Shown piece after piece: positions 38,558-49,726 of a stretch of DNA of 64,000 bases. The notes beneath the pieces were generated by a model. It saw only the letters and a program-made list of their open reading frames with translations. It had not been told where the DNA came from and did not search any database. Source of the stretch: Phanerochaete sordida (taxonomy: Eukaryota; Basidiomycota; Agaricomycetes; Polyporales; Phanerochaetaceae); the NCBI GenBank assembly GCA_019973155.2, contig BPQB01000005.1:868001-932000 (forward strand), in the 5' to 3' direction. Every line of letters starts with the position of its first letter. Within the stretch, counting starts at the first letter, position 1. A program made the position numbers and the translations under genes.

Positions 38558-39682
38558 ATGGGTCGTCTCGCAGAGATGCAGAGGAAGCTCCTCGAGGTAC
38601 GTACCAAGCCCCTTGCTCCCTGCCTACGTACTGACCTCTCCCCAGCAAATGATGGGTCCAGAGGCTATGGGTGTCGCAAACGCGAACCTGACATGGTCGG
38701 ACGAGAAGGTCTGCCGCAACTTCCTCTGTGGAACGTGCCCGCACACTCTGTTTACGAACACGGTACGTCCCCGCTTTGACCACATCACGTATTGTACTGA
38801 CGTCGTTCGCGTTTACAGAAAATGGACTTGGGTGCCTGTCCGAAGTCGCATACCGAACGCCTGAAGACGGAGTTCCTTGCAGCACGCGAGGCAGACCCAA
38901 ACAATCCCATCTTTGCACGCTTCCAAATGGAATACGAGTCCAACATCTTCGCTTTCGTCGACGAATGCGACCGCAGGATTCGAGCGGCGCACCGACGGCT
39001 GGAGAAGACACCAGAAGAGAACGCGAAGACGACGAACCTCATGCGTGAAATTGCAGAGATTGAGCTTGCAATTCAGGGTGGTACGGAGAAGATCGAGACC
39101 CTCGGCGAAGAAGGGAAGGTGGACGAGTCCATGAGGGAGATGGCCGCCATCGAGGCCCTGAAGAGCGAGAAGTCGGAAAAGGAGGTATGTCAATCAGCCT
39201 GCTCTTTGTATGCGTCTACTGACCCAAGAACAGCGAGAGCTGCAACAACTGACAGACACCTCCGGCGCATCCGGTCACCAGAAGCTCCGTGTCTGCGACG
39301 TCTGCGGCGCCTACCTATCCGTCCTCGATTCGGATCGTCGTCTCGCAGACCACTTCGGTGGTAAGATGCATCTTGGGTACCACGAACTCCGGAACATGCT
39401 TGCGAAGTTCAAGGAGGAGCGTGAGAAGCGCAAGGCGGCACCCCCACCGGGTGGCGCTCCAGGCGGGTCCGTGCCTCCAGGTGGTCCGCCGCGCGGTGGC
39501 GACCGTGACTATAGGTCGTCTCGGGACGACTATAAGGACCGAGACAGAGGATATGAACGCCATGGTTCATCTCGCTACGAGTAAGCAACCTAATTCCTAT
39601 CCTGCAGTCTTCATACTGACACGTTGGTTTTAGTGACCGTCGGAGAGAACGCTCTCGCTCCCCAGGAAGGAGGAGATACTGA
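38558..39682 (+). CDS. LUC7: LUC7-family U1 snRNP protein
   Basis: U1 snRNP-associated factor that helps choose 5' splice sites. Reads MGRLAEMQRKLLE, an intron, then QMMGPEAMGVANANLTWSDE, the CCCH-type finger KVCRNFLCGTCPHTLFTNT with MDLGACPKSHTERLKTEF, a long coiled coil (39000-39240), and the second C2H2-type finger VCDVCGAYLSVLDSDRRLAD with HFGGKMHLGYHELR. The tail is Gly/Pro-rich then Arg/Asp/Ser-rich, ending RERSRSPGRRRY at TGA 39680-39682, an RS-like tail. Four or five introns. Complete; the gene is useful in a genome this rich in introns. Confidence 0.93.
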
Positions 39683-40381
39683 TTGCCGATGGATGTATTT
39701 TATGTGTTATTCTTCTACCTCTGGTGTCGGCTCTTGTCGCTGTGTAGTCCAGTCATTCCTTACACTCCTGTGAGTGAAGCTGAACGGGCATCTGGCCTGC
39801 TGAAGTGATACTTTCTGTGCTAATGTGTAAAGCCCTTGCGAGCTATATACCTCTCATGCGACCTATGTATATTTGTTGACTGTCAGCACTCAGGCTTCAA
39901 GCTTCAAGGGCAGGTTCGCTATGGCTTGGGGCCGCGTAGTTAGGTCAACTCAACGGCCGTATTGCTCGAGTTCGACCCTTGGAGGGACCACTCAATAATG
40001 TATCGCTTCGAGACGCGGTATGAACTTGATTGAGGACTTCAGGCTGGAGCGTGAGTACGGGAGTCTCAAACGGCCTAGGAACGTCAGTTATGTGGAACAC
40101 ATTTCTCATGCTGCTCAGCCACTGTGATTCCTGAGCTCGCGCCGTCGCTCCAGTCTGCCTCGACAATATATCATACAGTAAGGTGTTGCGTGTGTGTCCC
40201 TATTCGTGTAGATCCTCAACAACAGAGTGTAAGCCACTAGTCCTCTCGTACCATTGACCGCCTGATGTTGCTGCTGGTCTGTGACCTTGCACTAGATTGA
40301 CTGTGCAGTTCTCTCCATACTCCTCCAAGAAGAAGGAATAAAGAGAAAGCACTGTACAGAAAATCTGTAGGTGTATAGAAT
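39683..40381. other. Gene-poor island B, left part
   Basis: LUC7 3' UTR followed by sequence without recognisable genes, apart from a tRNA-Ile 3'-half relic at 39967-39990. Confidence 0.5.
39967..39990 (+). pseudogene. tRNA-Ile 3'-half relic (T-arm plus acceptor)
   Basis: CGAGTTCGACCCTTGGAGGG followed by ACCA matches the T-arm, acceptor and discriminator of the tRNA-Ile gene at 41907-42027 in 23 of 24 positions, in the opposite orientation. No matching D-arm or anticodon arm precedes it. The 16 bp to the left (ACGGCCGTATTGCTCG) weakly resemble part of that gene's intron, which may be chance. Confidence 0.75.
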
Positions 40382-40486
40382 TAAGGCTCCAACCGTATAG
40401 TATACGTGTACGAAATTTTTGTACACTCACAGTACACAGTACACACACAGTTGTATACAGTATATACACAGTACACATGTAGTTTT
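40382..40486 (-). repeat. Short dispersed repeat, copy 2
   Basis: A 105-bp element. Its reverse complement runs from AAAACTACATGTGTAC to ACGGTTGGAGCCTTA, the same ends as copy 1, with internal GTGTACTGTGAGTGTAC. The GGAGCCTTA end points left, toward the 3' end of the tRNA-Ile relic about 390 bp away. Confidence 0.82.
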
Positions 40487-41725
40487 CCGGGGAACTCTGC
40501 CAAAAGGGCCCTGGACATCTACTACTTATGACCTACAGCATACAAGGGCAAGCACGGCTTAGCAGCATCCAAAGCCTTCTGCGTGCCTCGCTATCAAGGG
40601 TGGGTAGCCGCCGGTTGACTGGCCCCCATGCTCGGTTAGACGGCGTCGCGAGGCGGCGGCGCGGCGAGGCTATCCGGATCTGAGTCTGAAACTCAGACTC
40701 GGAAGCTTGAGGTCCAGGGCATGCGCGGGGCACGATGAGCGACGTCGACTGCGACGGGCGGTTCGAAGTTCGAACGCGGTGCCTTGCATCGGAGAGCGCA
40801 AGGCGAGCGTCGGTGAACGATCCTGGCCGCGCGCAGGACCGGGCTTGTCGAATCCATGAAGTCCAGCGTTCGTGCACGACCATAGGAAGTACGGCAGAAA
40901 GCCTCCTCTGCACGCCGGAGCGGGCGGTGGTAGGACAGTAGCTAGGCTCGCTCGCTGCCACGCGCGATATCACCATCACCGAGCGGTGACCACGAGAGTC
41001 GACACGTTGAGGGCCTGGTTTGGATTGTTCCCAACCTGGTCCGAGTCGGTCTCTTGCAAGCTGTCTCGCTCGGGTAGCTCGAGCCGCTCAAGCGCGTTGA
41101 CCATGAGCTCTGTCAAAGGCAGGGTACGACGAGTGCTTGAGAAAGAAAACGGCGTCGCATCGCAGGACAGAAGCAGCGAGGCTAGTGAGGCGTGCCGGGT
41201 GCGCATGCAAGCAGGCCCGGTGTCGATACACCTGAGGCTCAATGAGCTGCGCATGAGAAGAGGAATATATGCAGGAGTCTCGAGGGGGCTCACCGTTGAA
41301 CACTTGAACGCTTTGGCCCTCTTCACACTCGCCGTGTATGTCGCCACATTCGAGACTCGTACAGATCTTGCTGTGAGCGTTCATTCAGAGTTGAATCGTC
41401 GAAAGGATACTCGGCATGCAGGACTATGGTGGCTATATGCGGTCCAAGGCCCTGTTGATGTCTGGATGGCTATGCATACTGTCACAGAGGCTCGGTCTGA
41501 GATCTGAACGCTGACAAGCAAGCTTACGGTCCACAGATGGTGGTTCAACGTGAACACTTCGGCGTCTCCGAAGTTCACGCTTGCTCCACTCGCTCGAGGG
41601 CCTCCGGGGATGAGGTTGAGGCCGCAACTTAGTGCATTGCAACCAACGACGTCTTTCATACACAATTTCTGACCCTGATGACAACGATCCAAGCGTTCAT
41701 GCTATGCTTGTCCATGAATTCGTGC
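40487..41725. other. Gene-poor island B, middle
   Basis: No gene that I can support. A minus-strand frame at 41381-41692 contains a protein-like stretch (KDVVGCNALSCGLNLIPGGP; SGASVNFGDAEVFTLNHHLW) but no matching exons around it, so it may be a relic. Two small inverted repeats are seen: GAGTCTGA/TCAGACTC at about 40683-40701 and GTGAACACTTCGG/CCGAAGTTCAC at about 41549-41577. Confidence 0.4.
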
Positions 41726-41852
41726 AAAACTGTGTGTGTACTGTGTAGTATACGGGTAGTCAATGTGTACGGCCAAGACCGTACACTCACAGTACACGTA
41801 TACGGTTGTACACGTATACTCACAGTACACTCACTATACGGTTGGAGCCTTA
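41726..41852 (+). repeat. Short dispersed repeat, copy 3
   Basis: A 127-bp element from AAAACTGTGTGTGTACTGTG to TATACGGTTGGAGCCTTA. The ends match copies 1 and 2; the middle is longer and holds GTACACTCACAGTACAC and a second ACTCACAGTACAC step. The GGAGCCTTA end lies 54 bp from the 3' end of the tRNA-Ile gene. Confidence 0.82.
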
Positions 41853-41901
41853 TATAGAATACAGTGTCGACAAAGATTCATGACTAGGGAAAAGTATAAA
41901 T

Positions 41902-41906
41902 AAAAA
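41902..41906 (-). terminator. Pol III terminator of tRNA-Ile
   Basis: Five T on the tRNA sense strand directly after the discriminator base. Confidence 0.8.
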
Positions 41907-42027
41907 TGGTCCCTCCGAGGGTCGAACTCGGGGCCCTTGCATCACGACTATTGCGTAATTCTCAGGAATACGGCGTTTGCCGAGGTATCCACATAAGTAC
42001 AATGCTCTACCACTGAGCTAAGGGACC
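41907..42027 (-). tRNA. tRNA with 49-nt intron, probable tRNA-Ile (anticodon UAU)
   Basis: Cloverleaf: acceptor GGTCCCT/AGGGACC, D-stem GCTC/GAGC, anticodon stem TTGTA/TGCAA (one G:T pair), T-stem CCGAG/CTCGG with loop TTCGACC, discriminator A. The loop before the insert reads CTTATG, so with a standard 37/38 intron the anticodon is TAT (Ile, AUA codons). tRNA-Ile(UAU) commonly carries an intron in eukaryotes. Position 37 would then be G, not the usual A, so the assignment is probable rather than certain. The intron is about 49 nt. Confidence 0.8.
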
Positions 42028-42257
42028 GTTGTCAAATTCCGAAAGCAAGCCATTCTAGAGACGGTAGCAATAGGCCTAGGAAAGAGCAACACCATTGCAG
42101 AGGACTTGGTGGCGCTCGAGCATGACACAGGACCTGGACGCAAGAAAGGTGCACTGGCGAGCGTTCTACCCGATGAGAAATAATTCACACAAGTACAAGT
42201 GTATCGCTGACCACGTTCCCTGCCAAAACATTCCCCGATACATCCGACAGGTCGTGC

Positions 42258-43464
42258 TCACGCGCTCCGTGGCACATCTTCCTCGTGCAAGCCACCAGCG
42301 GAGATACGAACGACCCTCGTGGCGACCCGCTGACCCTGCTCGTCCGAATGCGTGATCCAGATCAAGGCCTTCAGTCTGCCCTTCCCCTCCCGTACTTCAT
42401 CCAGCAGGTACTTCTCGACTTGTTCGGACGCAGCAGCGTCCAGCGCGGAAGTCGGCTCTGAGGTGCGCGTAAGCATGACGAAAGCCAGCAGACGGTCAGC
42501 ACATACCGTCGAGGAGCAAGATCTCGGCCTGTCCCAGCCCCACGGCTGCTGCGAGAGCAATTCTTTGCGCCTCTCCGCCGCTCAGGTCGCCCCAGGTCCG
42601 GTCCCAGAGCTCTTCGTCGATGCCCCACGCCTTGCCGACATCTACCGCCTTCTCCGTGTTAGGCCGCGCGTCGACTTCTGCGGGGTCGTGCCCGTCACGC
42701 TGGTCCTCTTGGTCTGCCGCTTTCCGGCCGAACCGGAACCAGCTCGACATGCCCGAGCCTGAGTGCCGGGCACTGAAGCCTGCGACAGTGTTCACGAAGT
42801 CTCTGGGTGTGCCGGGCAGCAGCGAGGGCCGTTGTGGGACGTAGAGGACGTGCGTTCGATAGGTTGGTATGCCTGAATGTGCCTGGCGTTAGGAAGCCAA
42901 TGCAGGAACGCGCAAGACGCGTACCGTAGGACTGCGGTGTTCTGCAGATTCGTGAGGACTGACCCCAGGAGTGTTTGACCGTGTACTTACTTTCCTCGGT
43001 ACGAGATGGAGCCCTCATACAGGTTGAGGTGCGATATGCATTTCAGAAGCGTCGTCTTCCTATTCAGTGCCATGAAAGCCTGGTTAGTTTCAGCAACCAC
43101 GAGTCCAAGCCATTCTCCAGGGTTGTGACACTCACCCACTGCCGCTCTTGCCACGCAGGACAATCACATCGCCAGACTTGACCACAAGGTTCGCATGGGC
43201 AAAGATGGGCTGTCCCGGGGCCTTGTAGCAGCCGACGTCTTTCATTTCTAGGAGAGGTTCTTGAGACATGTCTTTCTGTAGAGCGGGTGTCAGTGTTCAA
43301 ACTGCGTGCCCCAGGATAGCAGGGTAGTAGGAGATGGTAAACAGAGGGTTGGGATTGCACACGAGCGGCAGGAGGACGAGTACACCTGCGCTCACCGTCA
43401 GCCGAGTCAGCTCCACTACGTCATCACGCGCCCCTGGTGCGGCCCTCAGGATTTCGCGTCCCAT
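42258..43464 (-). CDS. Stand-alone ABC transporter ATP-binding protein
   Basis: Single soluble ABC ATPase domain with no membrane domain. The likely first exon is MGREILRAAPGARDDVVELT, spliced in phase 0 to KDMSQEPLLEMKDVGCYKAP; a start at the internal Met (43269) is the alternative. Walker A is split by an intron (VLRGKSGSG then KTTLLKCISHLNLYEGSISY). Then the Q-loop region THVLYVPQRPSLLPGTP, a charged insert (42660-42740), the signature WGDLSGGEAQRIALAAAVGL, Walker B AEILLLD joined by an intron to EPTSALDAAASEQVEKYLLD, and the H-switch ALIWITHSDEQGQRVA. All catalytic motifs are intact. It resembles bacterial YbbL/FetA-type ATPases; no partner permease lies nearby. Divergent from TOM40. Confidence 0.83.
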
Positions 43465-43777
43465 GCCGAGCTAGGAGAGTTTTGTGCAGAGGCAAGTTCC
43501 CAAACTTGATGCTGCGCGACATGGCGTATATAGCTCGACGGTGTGGGAAGCCAATAGCTGTCCGCTGCCAACGCCCACGCGCAGAGTTCTTGGTGTTTCT
43601 CACCGCCGCCGAGGTTAGGGTTGTGCCATTCCGGGAATTTTTCGGGCGCCCGAGGGCGGTCCCAAGCGCGCTCTCGCCGACCGTCACACAGAGCCAAACA
43701 CTCACCTTTCCTCCGGGTGGTTCGTGTCATCGCCAGCCGTTTTTGCCTTCCGCCCCGACACGTCCGTCTCGTCCAAG
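43465..43777. promoter_or_regulatory. Divergent ABC ATPase/TOM40 promoter with telo-box
   Basis: A 313-bp shared region holding GAGGTTAGGGTTGTG at 43611-43625, a TTAGGGTT motif of the kind bound by Tbf1-like factors. No TATA box is clear. Confidence 0.5.
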
Positions 43778-45223
43778 ATGGCGTCGCCGCCGATAGGCAT
43801 CCCGCCGACCGCGCCCATCGTCTCAAAAGAAGAGGTCCCCGCTGGCCCGTCGAGCTCGTCGGGAGCTGCGGGAGGCGTGTTTGCGCCGGTGACCAACCTC
43901 TACAACCGCCTCCAGGGATGGAGGCAGTCGCTCGACCTCCCGAACCCGGGCTCGGTCGAGAACATCCAGAAGGAGGTCAAATGTGCGTGCTCTCTCGCCG
44001 TTCGCGCAGTGTAAATGAGCTGACGACATGTTCATCTGCGTCCCTTGCCTTCGCGATTCATTCACGCCCATGACGTCTCGCCACCGTACACCTCGACGCA
44101 TTCGACCATGTCCGATTCGGGTGATCAGCGACTCTCTTGAACAACTTCTTCTTCGACGGTGCTCGCGCGGATTTGACCAAGGCCCTGTCGATGAACCCGC
44201 AGTTCCAGGTCACGCACTCGTTTATGCTCGGCAGCCAAACGATGCCACCATCGTACAACTTCGGTGCCGTGTACGCAACAGAAAAGGTGCGTCCGCTATG
44301 CCGTGTACAGGATAAGCAAAGACTGACCACCCGCTTCTACCCACTCTCGCCACTCGCATCATGTAGACTCTCCTGCAAGGTGGTGTGGACAATGAAGGAA
44401 GCCTGAACGGCCGTCTTCACCAGAACTGGAGCGCTTCTAACCTTAGCAAGATTCAGCTCCAGGTGCGTGTCACGCTTTCAATAAATACCAACGTCGTGCT
44501 AACACTGCGACGCGTGTTCGTCCGATAGCTCTCGAGCACCCCTGGGCACAGTGTTATGCAAGCCGAGCATGACTACCTTGGTCGTGATTACTCGGTCAAC
44601 CTCCGGGCAGCGAACCCATCACCCGCCGACTTCACGGGCATTTACACTGCGTCCGTGCTGCAGTCCGTCACCAAAAGCATTGCCGTCGGTGTCGAGGCGA
44701 TGTTGCAGCGCCCGCAACCGGGCCTGTCCGACGTTGGCCTGCAGTACTACGCCAAGTACACGTCACCGGTCTTCAACAAGGACCAGGGCTGGATCGCGTC
44801 CGCGATGGTCCAACCGCAGGGCATGGTGGACCTCACGTACTACCAGAAGCTCAGCGAAAAGCTGGACTTTGCTGCCCAGCTCCAGGTCGTCAACGTCCCG
44901 CAGAGGCGAGACGCGATCGCCACGCTCGGCGCGAAGTGGGACCTGAGAATGTCCACCTTCCGCGCGCAGCTCGACTCGAGCGGGAAGGTCAGCGCGCTGC
45001 TGGAGCAGCGCTTTGCACCAAGCTTTGCCTTCCTGTTCAGCGGTGAGATTGATCACTTCAAGGTGAGTGCAGCTGGTCCGTTCCCGTTGAATATCACTGA
45101 CGCGACACGACCGTGCAGAACTCGGCGAAGGTCGGTGTCGGCGTGATGATTGAGAGTGCAGCGATGACCCCCGAGGAGATGGGCATGGTGCCTCCTCCGG
45201 GCTACCCGTACCCTCCCCAGTAA
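43778..45223 (+). CDS. TOM40: Mitochondrial import receptor Tom40
   Basis: Beta-barrel pore of the outer-membrane translocase. The N-terminal disordered Pro/Ser/Gly segment (MASPPIGIPPTAPIVSKEEV) leads into NLYNRLQGWRQSLDLPNPGS. The barrel follows: FDGARADLTKALSMNPQFQV, THSFMLGSQTMPPSYNFGAV, GGVDNEGSLNGRLHQNW, VMQAEHDYLGRDYSVNLRAA, SLTKS-type strands, and the C-terminal SAKVGVGVMIES strand, which is the beta-signal used for insertion. Ends GYPYPPQ at TAA 45221-45223. About five introns. The exon edge at the first FDGARADLTK block is approximate. Confidence 0.93.
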
Positions 45224-45606
45224 TTGAGCAGCAGTCCACGCTTGCCAGCCATATGGGACAATTTGGTGATTACTGTACAGATGCCATTAGTTGTCGTGTC
45301 TAGAACTAGTCGATCCTTGCTTGAACACCGCTGCTCTCCCTAAACCCGCTGCGTGCATGGCTGCGATCGATAGAGGACGGAATTTGTCAGGGCGTGTATC
45401 GCGGCACCCTGGGGATGATTCTTGAAGGTCGAGGAGAACACTCGTGTGGTCCTGCAGGCGAGGATCGCCGTGGACAGGGAGAGAAACGACGAGCACCGCG
45501 CGGACAGGAGACCGAAGACGCTCGAACGGTCGGCGGGGCCAGGGAAGGCTCTGGGCGGCAGCGCTTTGGTGGGCGCCAGTGGCCACGTGTGGTGATATCA
45601 GGGCGG

Positions 45607-45650
45607 GAATGGCGTAGAAGGTGCTTGGAAGGTGCGAGAAACTGAAGGAA
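45607..45650 (+). promoter_or_regulatory. Step-type heat shock element
   Basis: GAA triplets begin at 45607, 45617, 45628, 45638 and 45648, spaced 10, 11, 10 and 10 bp. This matches a step-type HSE (GAA every second 5-bp unit). It ends 20 bp before the TATA box. A separate perfect TTCTTGAA pair lies at 45419-45426. Confidence 0.65.
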
Positions 45651-45669
45651 CTCGCCCAACGCAGGCATG

Positions 45670-45677
45670 TATAAAAA
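45670..45677 (+). promoter_or_regulatory. TATA box of HSP70
   Basis: TATAAAAA, 114 bp before the start codon, directly downstream of the GAA repeats. Confidence 0.75.
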
Positions 45678-45790
45678 CCTGGCCTCCGTCGCTGCACGGC
45701 CCTCAAGCTGTTTTCATCTCATCGACGTCTATTTCCTCCTATCTTACGACCTTTCCTCTCTCCCGACTCCCTTAACGACCCTCACACGAA

Positions 45791-47909
<2,119 letters not shown>

Positions 47910-48288
47910 GCGGTGTAAGGACGCTCCCGGACTCTCTGTGTTCTCGAGTTGCTTGTCATTGCTTTCGATGTTTGTGGCAAAATTAAGTAATACTCCATGT
48001 ATTGTACTATAGCATATTAGAGCAAGCATTTTGTTCTTTTTCTCTGGACAACCTTGGTGTGACTGCCTTGAAGCACGGTGTCTTGCGTAAAGAAGCGTAT
48101 GTACTAGTTCGTTCGTGCCTTGTTGTAACGTTCGGACTCGAGTGAAGCGGGAAAGGAGTTAGTGGTCAACAAAACTCTTTCATTCACGAGTAAATTACAC
48201 AAACAAATGTCCGACACTTTGCAACATGCACATGGAGTCTCGATAAATTACAGTTCGGCATAATGGTCGCTGCTCGCTCCTGTCGATC
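47910..48288. other. Convergent 3' intergenic region HSP70/DUF4436-like
   Basis: 3' UTRs of both genes, A/T-rich; nothing else recognised. Confidence 0.5.
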
Positions 48289-49726
48289 TCACACGGCCTC
48301 CTCGTGGACCGATCCCACTACCTTCTCGCGATCTAGCTCTGGCACAGCTTGGTATGCGTAGTCTGCGCCATGCGCAGGCGGCGGAGGGGCCAATTTTGAC
48401 TCCTTAGCCTTGTTGTCCTTGTTGAGACCGATCTGCAGGACGAGGAACATCGAGCAGACGGAGACGATGACCATCTGGAGGAACGTCCCGCAGGAGTCTG
48501 AGTTGGGGCTGAGCATTACGCGTGGAGCAGAGGATCTGGAGGCACGAACCTAACAGAAGACCTGGCAGCGCCGAGGACGCTCAGTGGCCGAGCAGCCCAC
48601 CCAACAGATAGCACCACTCACCGAACGCGGGTGCACCGTCCCACAGCGCCCTCAGCGCAGGGATGGTCAGGATGACGCTGATGGGCAGGAGCAGGATCGA
48701 CTCCGTGACCTCCTGGCCGACGCCGGCCGAGACGGTGATGAACACGACGACGGCGGTGAGGCCCCAGTTGACGACGAAGAGCGTCATGACGTACGTGCGC
48801 GCGAAGCCGGTGCGCGCGAGCGCCATCTCGAGCGTGCGCGTCGGGGCCTCGGTGCCGTTCGCGTCCGCGCCGAGCGTCGCGCGGTCGAAGCGCAGCGCGG
48901 GGCTGAAGTTGTCCGTCGACGAGATCGGGCGGAGCCCGAGGATGGGGAGCGTCGTGTTGCTGGAGGACGCGAGCGCGAGGAACGTCGTCTCGAGCTGGTA
49001 GCCGTCGAACGGGAAGCCGTACTGCTGGTCGAGCCCGCGCCACGCGTAGATCACCAGGAGGTGCGTCGTGCTGAAGCTTTGCATGGCTTGCACGCTACAA
49101 GCAAATAATCAGTAAGCAACCGACAGGTGACCCGATGTAACTTACAAGACTGGTATACGTGTAGTGGGGTCGAGTGGGTTTGCTTTGATGCTATACGAAT
49201 AAGTGGGTTGTGTTGCGCTAGTCGCAGAATATGAGCTTTTGAGATAGCTGACTTCACCGTCCTCTGTGCCTACCCGTCCACGTAGAAGTCGACATCGGTG
49301 TTGAGTCTGCCACAGTAGCCTTTCTTGGAGTAAACGACCGTAGAGTTCAGTCTCAAATCACCGCATCCCAGAATCAGCCACGATACGTCGACCTGACGAG
49401 AGGGTATGTCTATATTGTAGACATGTCCTAGGAAGACGATCTAATGCCTCATGAGCACCAGTGGCACCAGCACACCATCCGCGGCCGCGACGCACCCCAG
49501 TCTGGTTGTTGACGACATCGTCCACCATCTGCGACGCCCAGTCGTCGCTCTGCGACATCGCGACTGCCATGAGGCCCTCGCTGAACACGACCGCGAGCGC
49601 GACGACGAGCAGCGCGAGCCCGTAGAAGATCTTGACGCGCAGCGACGTCTGCCGCCACACGCCGCGGAGCCGCGCGCGCAGGGGGCCCGGTGGGCCCGCG
49701 TCGCTCGCGCGTGTGAACACGCGCAT
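48289..49726 (-). CDS. Four-span membrane protein, DUF4436-like
   Basis: Putative membrane protein of unknown role. Starts MRVFTRASDAGPPGPLRARL, a first span VKIFYGLALLVVALAVVFSE, then an exposed domain built from several small exons (RLNTDVDFYVDG; IKANPLDPTTRIPVL; QQYGFPFDGYQLETTFLALA). After that come three more spans (TYVMTLFVVNWGLTAVVVFI; ESILLLPISVILTIPALRAL; CGTFLQMVIVSVCSMFLVLQ) and a short cytosolic tail. The YxFPFDxY motif before the cluster of spans is like DUF4436 proteins of bacteria and Agaricomycetes; I am fairly but not fully sure of that family. About seven introns; the small middle exons are approximate. Confidence 0.68.

Larger units (their letters stand above)
45224..45790. 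promoter_or_regulatory. HSP70 promoter region
   Basis: 567 bp between TOM40 and HSP70, holding heat-shock-type GAA repeats, a TATA box and a C/T-rich leader immediately before the start codon. No gene. Confidence 0.7.

Noticed and set aside
40235..40246. Sequence like the 28S rRNA sarcin-ricin loop (CCTCTCGTAC on this strand)
   Set aside because: Only about ten bases match and the flanks do not resemble rRNA.
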